Source: Rhodospirillaceae bacterium
GTDB lineage: Bacteria; Pseudomonadota; Alphaproteobacteria; MPNO01; UBA2964
Direction: 5' to 3'
DNA: 37,069 nucleotides
Assembly: GCA_002719885.1 (NCBI GenBank)
Contig: PBFH01000043.1
Span: 1 to 37,069 of the forward strand
The notes under the pieces: generated by a model
The model's input: only the letters and a program-made list of their open reading frames with translations
Databases searched by the model: none
What the model was told of the DNA's origin: nothing
Shown: positions 14,968 to 23,551 of the stretch, piece after piece
How the letters are laid out: each line of letters begins with the position of its first letter
Numbering within the stretch: position 1 is the stretch's first letter
Made by a program: the position numbers and the translations under genes

Positions 14968-15972
14968 TTATACTGCACATCGAAAAATCTTGTTCTGGGT
15001 GGTATATTTATTTAGTTCATTTTTTATGAATTTGGACATTAATTCTTCTATTTCGGTACCATAAGAAATAATTCCAGCTTTTTCCTTCATAGGGAAGGAA
15101 AATAACTTATCATTCGGGTGCAGGGTTAAAATTTTCTTATACATATTTTTTGGAAACCTTAGGGGCCCGTAGCTCACGGAATGCAGGTTGCGAGGGTTTA
15201 AGTCGTGCATGATCTCCGCTATGAGTTCGGAATACATCGTTTCCCAGTCTGCGCAATATATCAAAGGATCAAACCTGAGACCCACCGACCAACCTGCGTT
15301 GGCTAACTGTTTTAGTGCATTTATTCTGTGGGAAATACTCGGTGCTGTTTTATCAAGAATAGTCGCTATTTTTTTCGGGGATAAACTGAAGGCAACTATG
15401 CAATTCGTCACCGGTTCTCGTTTCATTAAGGGACTTGTCACGATGCTTTTTGTTCTTAATTCTAGTTCGATAGGTGGATGGTCAGAAAAAAAATCTAGAG
15501 TGTGATTTGCAAAATTACTTATTTTTTCAAATGCTAAAGAGTCGCAATCGTAACCAGAAAAGAAAGTAAGAGAATTATCCGGGTATTTTTCAATAGTTCT
15601 TGATATAGCTTTAAAAAAATCTTCGTAGTTTACAAATAATATGTAGTGCGCTGAAGAATACATCCCCTGTAAAAAGCAGTACCTGCAGTCGTAAATACAA
15701 TTATACATATGAGAAAAATAAAAATTTAAATTGGAATTCATGCCGAATCCAGCTGGTGCGGGCAAAACGAAATTTTCATGTTTCCTGGCTAATATCAGAC
15801 AAGGATTTTTCTTTTGCAGTCGAAAGTTTTGATGTCTTTTGTTAAATATTTCCTGATAGCGGCTTATCGCTATTAATTGTGCACGTGGAAGAGATTTCAG
15901 TATGTGTCTTGTTGTTGGGTGGTCATCTATAGCTTCTTCTATAAAAATCGTTTCTATCACGTCAATGTCCAA
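14968..15972 (-). CDS. spore photoproduct lyase-like radical SAM protein
   Basis: 334 aa from a TTG start with GAGG 9 bases upstream, overlapping the preceding gene by 16 bases. The [4Fe-4S] motif is CxxxCxxC (Cys92, Cys96, Cys99) in FSHMYNCIYDCRYCFLQGMY, the context typical of the SPL family. FVNYEDFF and LRFDPLIY also match SPL. Spore photoproduct lyase reverses thymine photodimers in spores, but nothing here suggests sporulation, so this is a non-spore SPL homolog whose substrate is not established. A Cys lies in the last four residues. It is embedded in an operon with a glycosyltransferase, a nucleosidase-like protein and an SDR. Confidence 0.9.
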   Translation of the reverse strand: MDIDVIETIFIEEAIDDHPTTRHILKSLPRAQLIAISRYQEIFNKRHQNFRLQKKNPCLILARKHENFVLPAPAGFGMNSNLNFYFSHMYNCIYDCRYCFLQGMYSSAHYILFVNYEDFFKAISRTIEKYPDNSLTFFSGYDCDSLAFEKISNFANHTLDFFSDHPPIELELRTKSIVTSPLMKREPVTNCIVAFSLSPKKIATILDKTAPSISHRINALKQLANAGWSVGLRFDPLIYCADWETMYSELIAEIMHDLNPRNLHSVSYGPLRFPKNMYKKILTLHPNDKLFSFPMKEKAGIISYGTEIEELMSKFIKNELNKYTTQNKIFRCAV

Positions 15973-16793
15973 TCTTTAACCTCATCTAAAAGCTCCTTTT
16001 TTAAATTGTTTATTAGAGCTTTTGCTGAATTTGCTGGAGGCTGGACTTCATCGAATTTTCTATCAGGGAAGGTGGATCGCCACTTTCGGTAAACCATTTC
16101 GAAATTATGTCTATTACTCTCTGTAAAGTGAAAATTTGCCATTACTTCTTTTACTTCTTCAGGCATTCTTAATCTTTTTGCTTCATCGTCCACGATTTCT
16201 TCAATTTGCATCAAAAGATTGGAAATGATTTCCATATTATTTTCTAGAAGCCCTTTTACAAATTTTTTGGAATTGTCAAATTTTGTCATTGGTGTGTCGG
16301 ATACAACTTTGAAAACAAATGTAAGTTCATTACAGCTAAATAATGGGGCGATCTCGCAGAAACCAGCGGCTTCCATATCATAAAGAACGTTAGAGGGAAA
16401 TTTGAATTCAGGTTTACTTACCGTCACTAAAGGTGAGCCCTCTACATACTTTGATAGCCGAAGCCCGGGAAAGAAAGCTTGATTATTCTGCCAGTTAAGT
16501 ACTTTTAAAGCTTGATAAATTTTTCCAATTGGTTCCTTAAAAAAACCAGCTACGCCGATATTTATCCAAGCGGCATAATTTTCAATGCTTAATAGTGTCT
16601 TCAAATAGGTTGCTGCAGCTGCAGACCTGGCGGGGCCAATACCGGAAATTACCAATGCGTGACCAGTTTCATGATTTATATAGACCGGAAATATTAACTC
16701 GTTTGAGATAATTTTCATTCTGTACGCTTCTATTAGCGGCCTAGCTTCGGCGTGCAGCGCTATAACCCAACAAAATTTAATTTTTATTTCCAC
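15957..16793 (-). CDS. MTA/SAH nucleosidase-like protein with C-terminal extension
   Basis: 278 aa from a GTG start (GGAT 9 bases upstream) inside the end of the glycosyltransferase gene. Residues 1-180 follow the nucleoside phosphorylase/MTAN fold: SGIGPARSAAA, NIGVAGF, DMEAAGFCEIA (139-149, carrying the catalytic Glu position) and VVSDTP (163-168, catalytic Asp). The purine-site sequences are looser than in true MTAN. About 90 charged helical residues follow, an extension I do not recognise. Removing methylthioadenosine or 5'-deoxyadenosine, products of SAM chemistry, would suit the radical SAM gene beside it. That link is inferred. Confidence 0.8.
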   Translation of the reverse strand: MEIKIKFCWVIALHAEARPLIEAYRMKIISNELIFPVYINHETGHALVISGIGPARSAAAATYLKTLLSIENYAAWINIGVAGFFKEPIGKIYQALKVLNWQNNQAFFPGLRLSKYVEGSPLVTVSKPEFKFPSNVLYDMEAAGFCEIAPLFSCNELTFVFKVVSDTPMTKFDNSKKFVKGLLENNMEIISNLLMQIEEIVDDEAKRLRMPEEVKEVMANFHFTESNRHNFEMVYRKWRSTFPDRKFDEVQPPANSAKALINNLKKELLDEVKDWTLT

Positions 16794-17682
16794 AAACTAT
16801 CCTATCAAAATGATGTTGTTCTGCTAAAAGAGCCTTTTCCCAATGGGACTTTTTGCTTGTCAGTTCTTGTGCAAAAGTAATTTTATCCCTTTTTTTGGCG
16901 CCACCTATTAAAATACCAAGTTTGAAAATTAGTTCCCTGAGTGTTGCTTGTCTCTTTACCTCGCTTAAATTTTTTTCTCGAGCGAGCTTTTCAAGAGCAT
17001 AAATACGAAACCTATCCATGCCCCAATAGGCCTTAGACAGTTGGTCATTGTGTCCTCCAAATTTAATTACTAATGGCTCATTTAGAAAATGAACGTCTTC
17101 GTATGCAGAGAACCTTAACCAAAAATCATAATCCTCACATGCCCTTAATTTTTCATCGAAATATCCAAAATCTTCAAAAACGGATTTATGGATAACGGTT
17201 GAACTTGGTGAAATACAACACAACTTAAGGGATCTATAAAAAATATTACCCCCATTTTTGGCATGTTTTTTCTGGGCGTTTACTCTGACACCATTCCTAA
17301 TCCATATCTCATCAGTGTGACTTATACGACAGGGGAAGTTTTTTGCCTCTAGTGTAGAAATTTGTCGTTCTAATTTATTTTTTAACCAATGATCATCAGA
17401 GTCTAATAAAGCGATATATTCGTATCTTGAAGACTTTATACCAATATTTCTTGCTGCACTAACCCCCTGATTTTTTTGGTAAATATATCTTAGAGCTGTT
17501 TTATTTTGAAGAGAATCAGAAAAACCCTTTTCTCGCAGAATTTGCCAAGTATTGTCAACAGAACCATCATCCACGACGATGATTTCATCTGCTTGTTTTG
17601 TTTGATTCATCACCGAATCAACACAATTGGAGATCAAATCCTGTCGGTTAAAAGTTGGAATAATTACGGAGACTCTTGTCAT
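16777..17682 (-). CDS. family 2 glycosyltransferase
   Basis: 301 aa. A GT-A fold with the N-terminal SVIIPTFNRQDLISNCVDSV, VVDDGSVDNT (37-46) and the metal-binding DSDDHW (94-99), then CEDYDFWLRF, the usual acceptor-side acidic motif. GT2 enzymes transfer a sugar from a nucleotide-sugar donor. There are no membrane helices, so it is a soluble cytoplasmic enzyme. It is the first of four packed genes; its 3' end overlaps the nucleosidase-like gene by 17 bases. A terminator of a mini-gene lies 79 bases upstream. Confidence 0.92.
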   Translation of the reverse strand: MTRVSVIIPTFNRQDLISNCVDSVMNQTKQADEIIVVDDGSVDNTWQILREKGFSDSLQNKTALRYIYQKNQGVSAARNIGIKSSRYEYIALLDSDDHWLKNKLERQISTLEAKNFPCRISHTDEIWIRNGVRVNAQKKHAKNGGNIFYRSLKLCCISPSSTVIHKSVFEDFGYFDEKLRACEDYDFWLRFSAYEDVHFLNEPLVIKFGGHNDQLSKAYWGMDRFRIYALEKLAREKNLSEVKRQATLRELIFKLGILIGGAKKRDKITFAQELTSKKSHWEKALLAEQHHFDRIVCGNKN

Positions 17683-17760
17683 CCTTCTGTTGCAACCCTC
17701 ATTCAGTTTGTTGGTATTAAGATTTTTATTGTTGATATAGGTAATTATGGGTTTTCATTT

Positions 17761-17794
17761 AAAAAAATGAAGGGCCACCCTATGGTGACCCTTC
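17761..17794 (-). terminator. rho-independent terminator of the mini-gene
   Basis: On the minus strand GAAGGGTCACC pairs with GGTGGCCCTTC (11 bp, one G-U) around a 4-nt loop, followed by ATTTTTTT. It ends the transcript of the 25-codon ORF and lies between it and the glycosyltransferase operon, so it could also act as a partial terminator governing read-through. Confidence 0.85.
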
Positions 17795-17836
17795 CATTGT
17801 CCGGAACGGTCCTGGCAAGGACCTAAAAATATCACG

Positions 17837-17914
17837 TTAGCCGAAGTATTCCTCGTCAGCGGTGATAATCCAAATTCTTGCAGTCCGGGACCACGCGCTT
17901 AGACAATGAGACAT
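17837..17914 (-). CDS. 25-residue peptide gene (candidate precursor or leader peptide)
   Basis: GAAAGGAGGT (17921-17930) is a near-perfect anti-16S match six bases before the ATG. The peptide begins MSHCLSAWSR and ends ITADEEYFG. It has two Trp, one Cys and a run of Ile in the middle, and is neither a signal peptide nor a membrane helix. A promoter with 17-bp spacing lies upstream and a strong terminator downstream, so this is a complete transcription unit of about 185 nt. It sits just before a glycosyltransferase/radical SAM/SDR operon on the same strand. A substrate peptide for those enzymes is possible, as in pqqA loci; a regulatory leader or small RNA is the alternative. No family recognised. 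Confidence 0.6.
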   Translation of the reverse strand: MSHCLSAWSRTARIWIITADEEYFG

Positions 17915-17951
17915 TGGACCACCTCCTTTCGTTTGTTGAAATCTAGTAAAT

Positions 17952-17980
17952 ATTATGAATTTTCGTGTTGATCCTCGCAA
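17952..17980 (-). promoter_or_regulatory. sigma-70-like promoter of the mini-gene
   Basis: On the minus strand TTGCGA (17975-17980) and CATAAT (17952-17957) are separated by exactly 17 bp. Transcription would begin near 17945, about 30 bases before the ATG. Each hexamer is close to consensus (TTGACA, TATAAT). Confidence 0.55.
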
Positions 17981-18134
17981 GATTTTCTTTCTGAATTATG
18001 AAAATAATTTCTTCCATGCCGTTTGGCTCCCGAAAAAAATTAAACTATTGTCGATACAGAGAATTTTCCATGATTGTGAGATTAATGAATTTGAATAGAG
18101 TTTTAGGTTATCCATTAATCTGAAAGATTACTTA

Positions 18135-19049
18135 ATGAAGCTCCTATTGGATCCTCTTCCCAACATATACAATGCTGTGCCACCTGCAATAAGAGGGGTG
18201 TTATTTATGATGCTGTCAGCATTGGGAGTTGTGGCAATGAATGTCTCTATCCGTCAGATTGCTGATGAAATTCATCCTTTTGTAATCGCCTTTTTCAGGC
18301 ATTCAATTGGCATTTGTCTTATGATACCGATGTTTGTCCGACCCGGAACCAATCCATTCCGCACTGCAAATTTGCCGCTTCAGGGCTTGCGGGCAATTCT
18401 CAATGTTTTTGCGATGCTCGCATATTTTTTAGCTCTAACCATGGAACCTCTTGCGAAGGTTGTGGCTTTAACCTTTACCGCTCCACTAATAGGAACAGTA
18501 GGGGCAATAATTCTGCTTGGAGAACGGGTTTCTAGTGCTCGATATGTGGCGCTTGCAATCGGGTTTTTCGGAGCCTTTCTAATTCTGAGACCGTGGACAG
18601 TCGAGATTAGCACAGGATCCATATTATTAATAATGTCTTCTGCAATGTGGGGTTTAGCACTCGTGGTTATCAAGGTGCTTTCCCGAACGGATTCGCCAGC
18701 GACGATTGCGCTTTACGCTTCTTTATTGCAGGTTCCGGTTTGCCTAATTGCAGCCCTCTTTTTTTGGCAATGGCCAACTTTTGATCAGTTTATGTTTATG
18801 GTTTTGATTGCAATTTTCGGTTGCACTACACAATTATCTTTAGCCCAGGCCTTTCGGGAAGCTGACGCTACCGTAGTTCTGCCGGCAGATTTCACGAAAT
18901 TGATATTTGCTGGTCTTGCGGGCTGGTTGTTTTTTAGCGAATTACCAGCAATTTGGATCTGGCTAGGGGGTACAGTTGTATTTGTTGGTGTTTTTCTTAA
19001 TGCGTGGTTTGAGAAAAGTGAGAGAGAGAGAAAGACTAAGTTTTCATAG
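18135..19049 (+). CDS. DMT-superfamily (EamA) transporter
   Basis: 304 aa with ten hydrophobic segments in two EamA halves. The first half starts RGVLFMMLSALGVVAMNVSIRQ and ends in LLGERVSSARYVALAIGFFGAFLILRP, the typical EamA repeat end; the second repeats it (FSELPAIWIWLGGTVVFVGV). The length is normal for the 10-TMS drug/metabolite exporters. The ribosome-binding site is weak (GAAAG). It is divergent from the mini-gene. The substrate is not deducible. Confidence 0.88.
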   Translation: MKLLLDPLPNIYNAVPPAIRGVLFMMLSALGVVAMNVSIRQIADEIHPFVIAFFRHSIGICLMIPMFVRPGTNPFRTANLPLQGLRAILNVFAMLAYFLALTMEPLAKVVALTFTAPLIGTVGAIILLGERVSSARYVALAIGFFGAFLILRPWTVEISTGSILLIMSSAMWGLALVVIKVLSRTDSPATIALYASLLQVPVCLIAALFFWQWPTFDQFMFMVLIAIFGCTTQLSLAQAFREADATVVLPADFTKLIFAGLAGWLFFSELPAIWIWLGGTVVFVGVFLNAWFEKSERERKTKFS

Positions 19050-19242
19050 AAATAAGATGGATGATAAGTTCATTTTATCATTAAAAAGGTGAGAGACTAG
19101 GGTTTTCGTTAGAATTTGGAATTTCTATTGAAATAATACTAAAAATAATGTCCTGAACTTGGAACCAATCTCGGCGGAGGCCTGATAGAATAAACTATTT
19201 AAAGAGTATTAAATTTTAACTCTTATAGGCTCATTAACTGCA

Positions 19243-19794
19243 CTAGTTATCGGATACCAAATGAACCAAAAAGCGTTTATCTGTGGGACCTTCTTTTTCA
19301 ATAGGCCAACAGGTTACCAATATTATTTCTGGTTGAAGTTTTTTTGTTACTATCGGTAACCACAGTGTTTTTCCCACAACCCTTTTAGCATTAACAATAA
19401 ATCTTAATTGTTTGCCGTTTAGTGTTCTAAATTTTAACAGATCTCCTTTCTTTAGGTCTTTGAGAAATGTCATGTGGCTATCCCGATGTCCTACAATTAT
19501 GGTGGTTCCTTTGGAGCCAGGAAATTTTGTACCGCCTAAAATTGCAGGACCCCAAGCCATTGCTTGTCCGGTTGCGTTGTTTAATATGATCTTCTGAATT
19601 CCGAGCCGAGGGAATTGAAGTTTCCCTATAGGACGTAAATCGGCACCCGGCCAAGGTTGTTCACCCCCAGCCTTAAAAGCATTTTCTAAAAGCATCTGTC
19701 CTAGTAAGGCCTTAGCGGGATGGAATAATCCTAACATAGATATAAAAGCCCCCACGCATAAAAAGACCTTAACTAAATTTATTGCTGCCGGCAT
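19243..19794 (-). CDS. class GN (marine proteobacterial) sortase
   Basis: 183 aa. An N-terminal membrane anchor (about 5-25) precedes a sortase barrel with the catalytic His in VGHRDSH (His103), Cys in LVTCWP (Cys162) and Arg in DKRFLV (Arg174). It overlaps the end of the target gene by 16 bases on the same strand. Such sortases in Gram-negative bacteria are normally dedicated to one neighbouring substrate, here the LPQTG protein upstream. The active site faces the periplasm. Confidence 0.93.
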   Translation of the reverse strand: MPAAINLVKVFLCVGAFISMLGLFHPAKALLGQMLLENAFKAGGEQPWPGADLRPIGKLQFPRLGIQKIILNNATGQAMAWGPAILGGTKFPGSKGTTIIVGHRDSHMTFLKDLKKGDLLKFRTLNGKQLRFIVNAKRVVGKTLWLPIVTKKLQPEIILVTCWPIEKEGPTDKRFLVHLVSDN

Positions 19795-21989
19795 ATTTTT
19801 TTAATTATCAAGAACCCCCCTAATACAGTGGCTAAAGTCAAAATGAGAACACCAAGATAGAGAGTTTGCCGCCAGTCTAATCCCGTTTGAGGCAAACTTA
19901 CTTTTATAAAACCGTTATTTGCTCCATCTAAAATATTCAATATTTTGTTTTTATTGTTTAGTTCCGGAAAATTTGAACCTCCAAAATTTGGTCCCAGTAT
20001 TGTTTTTGGAAACCATATTTCTCTATTCCAGCCCGCGGGTAAATTATTCGGAATATTCTTTTTAAATAAAAACTGATGGAACCTTGAAGAATAGTTCTTA
20101 TCAACGGCGACAAAGGATGTCTGACTGCTCATTACCTGAAACTTCAAACCTGTTCTTAGAATTTCTTCGTTTATCCATTTTTTAGAAAACCCTTTTGACC
20201 ATGGGTTAGTCCGTTTAAGCTCAAGGTCACGGATATATCTTCTAGCCCAAAGTTTGGCTATACCCTCTCTTTCAACTGCATTACTTATTTCGAAATTTAT
20301 CTTAATTTTTTTAGAGTTAAATATCCCTTCTAATTCGGCATTCCCATCCTGACCCTTATCTGATTTAAAAGTGATAATTAAGGGTTCACCCGTATAAAGA
20401 TCTGGAAGAGGAGAAGGTGTTACCAAACTTTTTTGATCTGGTAAAATGAGTTTAAGATTAGTTAAAATTGGTGATTCTATTTTTTTTAAAAATTGTTTTA
20501 TCGTTTCACCAGCAGTTTCTAAGTTACTAATAAAGACAAAGCTTCCTCTTCCAATTCTGGCGGCGGTTTTCATGAAATAATCATTTGGAGCAGAACCTAT
20601 TCCAATTGTAAAAAGGCGACTGTTACCCAGCTTTTTCTGGATTGTACTAAATACCTCGCGTTCGTTTGAAATTGCACCATCGGTCAAAAAAACTATCTGT
20701 TTTATCCTTTTATCGTCAGTGGTTTCGGCCATCTCTAATCCTAAAGACAAAGCGGCTAACATTTCGGTCCCGCCGGAGGCTTTCATATTGTTAAGAATTT
20801 TCAATGTATACTTCAGGTTGTAACGGTTCACTTTTATCAAAGTAGGCGATAGAGCTCTTGGTTGATCATTAAAAAAAATAATATTAAATCGGTCATGCGG
20901 TTTCAAACGTTCGAGGGCGAACTTTAATGCATTTTTTGCCTGTTTTATAGAATGTCCATCCATAGAACCGGAAACATCCTGAATGAAAATTATATCTCGG
21001 GGCATTGGTGGTTTAAGTGCAGACCTACGAGGAGGTGTTATTGTTGCCGCATGGAAAACTCCATCCTTAATTGTCTCTTTAAACAGAAACAGCTTCGGAT
21101 TTTTGAAACTGCTATAGTTCCAGCTAAGTAAAAAGTCTCGATCCGCACTGTCGGCTGTGGCGAGTCTGATGACCGCCTTGGTCTCGTTTTTACGTTCAAC
21201 CATAATTTTGTGGGAGGCGCTGTAAATATTACCTAATGGAAAACCGGCATTCAGTTTAACGGTGATGTTTACTGGGTTGTGTAAGTTAAGAGTACTAGGA
21301 TCTGTAAATTTTTGTTCAGCAAATTTAATTAGCATATTTTTATATTTATTTTTCTCTTTATCGAAAATCACAGGATTATTTTTTGAACGTATTGTTTGAT
21401 TATTGCTATTAGGTTCATATCGAGGTGCGGCGACGAGAGGCAGACGAAGTGTAAAAATTTCATTAACGGGTTTTATAATTTCTTGAAATTTCAGTTGAAC
21501 GACAATTGTCTCTCCTGGCCCAATGTTTGTAACCGCATTCCTAAAAAGGTTAGGACGTTTCTGTATGAGTAACGCGGCCTTTTTCCCCTGGGTTCTCGCG
21601 GTTTCAAATATTTTCTTTGCTTTCGTCTTTTCCTGAATTTTCCCTTCTATAAAACGTTTGCCGACCCGCATCCTAAAACCGTGTATTGCGGATTGTTCGG
21701 GTAGTGGGAATGCATAAATACCTTCGAGAAACTTTTTTGTTTTATTTTGAAAATATTGGGTGAGGGTGGTATTCACTACAGAGCCTGAAAGGTCAATATC
21801 ATAACGGGTGTATAGAAGTGGGGCGGGTATTTTTTCTTCTAAATTTTTCACATTTTTAAAAAGAAGTGTCCCAACCGATATATTATCGAGAGTAACAACA
21901 GGTTTCTTTATCAGTTGGGCAAAAGAGTTAGTCGATAGAATTAAAGTTAGTAAAAACACTAGAATCATGGGAGGTGATATGTAAAACAA
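19779..21989 (-). CDS. marine proteobacterial sortase target protein (VIT and VWA domains)
   Basis: 736 aa from a TTG with AGG upstream; an ATG at 21968 is an alternative and both keep the signal peptide (ILVFLLTLILSTNSFAQ). A VIT domain (about 45-175, with YAFPLPEQSAIHGF) is followed by a VWA domain whose MIDAS reads DVSGS near 338. The C-terminus is a sorting signal: LPQTG (699-703), a hydrophobic helix and a basic tail KKICRQQ. The layout matches the TIGR03788-type sortase target. It is presumably anchored by the sortase encoded next. TATAAT-like sequence lies 15-20 bases before the start. Confidence 0.93.
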   Translation of the reverse strand: MFYISPPMILVFLLTLILSTNSFAQLIKKPVVTLDNISVGTLLFKNVKNLEEKIPAPLLYTRYDIDLSGSVVNTTLTQYFQNKTKKFLEGIYAFPLPEQSAIHGFRMRVGKRFIEGKIQEKTKAKKIFETARTQGKKAALLIQKRPNLFRNAVTNIGPGETIVVQLKFQEIIKPVNEIFTLRLPLVAAPRYEPNSNNQTIRSKNNPVIFDKEKNKYKNMLIKFAEQKFTDPSTLNLHNPVNITVKLNAGFPLGNIYSASHKIMVERKNETKAVIRLATADSADRDFLLSWNYSSFKNPKLFLFKETIKDGVFHAATITPPRRSALKPPMPRDIIFIQDVSGSMDGHSIKQAKNALKFALERLKPHDRFNIIFFNDQPRALSPTLIKVNRYNLKYTLKILNNMKASGGTEMLAALSLGLEMAETTDDKRIKQIVFLTDGAISNEREVFSTIQKKLGNSRLFTIGIGSAPNDYFMKTAARIGRGSFVFISNLETAGETIKQFLKKIESPILTNLKLILPDQKSLVTPSPLPDLYTGEPLIITFKSDKGQDGNAELEGIFNSKKIKINFEISNAVEREGIAKLWARRYIRDLELKRTNPWSKGFSKKWINEEILRTGLKFQVMSSQTSFVAVDKNYSSRFHQFLFKKNIPNNLPAGWNREIWFPKTILGPNFGGSNFPELNNKNKILNILDGANNGFIKVSLPQTGLDWRQTLYLGVLILTLATVLGGFLIIKKICRQQ

Positions 21990-22121
21990 TGTTTGAACCT
22001 AGTCTAAATTATAAAAGTAAACGAATCTTAAATTTAAAAATTGGCCTAAGAATGTTTTTGGGGTGTCCAATTTGTGAATTTTATCATTTTGTTCATCTAA
22101 AGAGACGACATAGTTAAAAAA

Positions 22122-22997
22122 ATGAGGCGTGATAGAGATGTTACGATGGGTATAAAATTTAAGCCGATTACTAATGGATTTGGCGCATATGCTTCCGGAA
22201 TTAATTTGTCCGGAAAACTCTCCAAAATGGCAACCGAAGAAATAGAAGCCGGTATGGACAGGTATGCAGTCTTGGTTTGGCGTGAATGTGCTATTAGTGA
22301 CGATGCTCTAGTGAAACTTTCGAAGAGGTTTGGAAATTTAGAAATTTCGTTTCTGTCAAAAGTGAGGGGGAAAAGTGGACCTGCTAACAAATCGTTAGTG
22401 CCGATAAGCAATGTAGAGGATAATGGGCAAACCCTGAAGCGTGACGGACGTCGTTTGGGCTCTCAGATTGCAAATCAATTCTGGCACTCGGACAGTTCAT
22501 TCATGAGGTCTGTGGCAAAATACTCTTTTTTGTCTGCTCGCAGACTTCCCAAAGAGGGAGGTGATACGGAGTTTGCTGACCTTAGAGCTGCATATGAAAC
22601 ATTGCCAAATGATCTCAAAATATTAATAGAGGGGCTTGTAGCTGAGCACCATGTCTTTCATTCAAGAATGGCTCTTGGGTTAATTTATACGCCTGAAGAA
22701 ATAGCAGCTTCACCACCAGCCTATTGGCCATTAGTTCGTATTCATCCATCGACAAAAAGAAAAGTGGTTTTTCCGCCTGTACATATTCGTTCTATCAATG
22801 GCATGTCTGATCCAGAGGCCCGACTTCTAGTGACTGAACTTCTAGAACATTCTACACAAAAATGTTTTTGCTTTACTCACAAATGGGAAAAGGGTGATTT
22901 AGTGATATGGGATAACCGTGTGACCCTTCACCGCGGAAAACGTTATAATTTGAACGAACCCCGGATCCTTCGTCGTATTACCACAATGCAACCATAG
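22122..22997 (+). CDS. TauD/TfdA-family Fe(II)/2-oxoglutarate dioxygenase
   Basis: 291 aa. The iron-binding HxD is WHSDSS (His122, Asp124), the distal His is in VTLHRGKRY (about 270) and the 2-oxoglutarate Arg is in RRITTM (about 285). GGDTEFADLRAAYETLP is also typical. These enzymes hydroxylate sulfonates, aryloxy acids or related organics; the substrate is open. An ATG at 22146 could be the true start, as it follows GAGATG. It stands alone between genes on the other strand. Confidence 0.92.
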   Translation: MRRDRDVTMGIKFKPITNGFGAYASGINLSGKLSKMATEEIEAGMDRYAVLVWRECAISDDALVKLSKRFGNLEISFLSKVRGKSGPANKSLVPISNVEDNGQTLKRDGRRLGSQIANQFWHSDSSFMRSVAKYSFLSARRLPKEGGDTEFADLRAAYETLPNDLKILIEGLVAEHHVFHSRMALGLIYTPEEIAASPPAYWPLVRIHPSTKRKVVFPPVHIRSINGMSDPEARLLVTELLEHSTQKCFCFTHKWEKGDLVIWDNRVTLHRGKRYNLNEPRILRRITTMQP

Positions 22998-23048
22998 AAT
23001 TATATTAATACCTCTTATATTAGGATTAAATAATATTTTTTTAATTTT

Positions 23049-23474
23049 CTAGAACCAATTTATGATAAGAACCGCCACAACCGCTAAAGTTAAAAAAGAT
23101 CTTAATCTGAAGTACCAAGTGGGAGTTAGATTTAAATTTGCCAATTTGTGATCAACGATAAGAGCAAATAGAAAACCACAAATTAATATAATGTAGCCTG
23201 TTAAACCGCTAGCCAATAGACTTGACCAACCTAACAAGGGTGGGAATACGGAAGTACCCAATCCCATCCATAGATTTCTACCAATTTTTGTTTTGTGGAT
23301 TATTATTCCCCATTGAATGCCGCCTATAAAAGAGAGAATAGTTGCGCCATACGCTAGAATGGCAAACATTGGATTTGGTATTGGAAAATTAATGTTCAAG
23401 ACGTTAATCAAAGTCAGTAGAACGAATGGAAGAACTCCGGTGCAACCGAATACAAGGGCGCTAGTGGGTATCAT
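23049..23474 (-). CDS. DUF3429 family membrane protein
   Basis: 141 aa with five hydrophobic segments. FIGGIQWGIII, SVFPPLLGW and the C-terminal TPTWYFRLRSFLT match the DUF3429 pattern, a proteobacterial inner-membrane family without known function. The length is normal. It is 77 bases downstream of the aldo/keto reductase on the same strand, so the two may be co-transcribed. Confidence 0.85.
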   Translation of the reverse strand: MIPTSALVFGCTGVLPFVLLTLINVLNINFPIPNPMFAILAYGATILSFIGGIQWGIIIHKTKIGRNLWMGLGTSVFPPLLGWSSLLASGLTGYIILICGFLFALIVDHKLANLNLTPTWYFRLRSFLTLAVVAVLIINWF

Positions 23475-23551
23475 AATTTTAGAATAACTCTTCTGATCAC
23501 TTGCTTATTAGTCTTTAAAGTTTAACTTTTTTTATAGACATGATGATAAAC

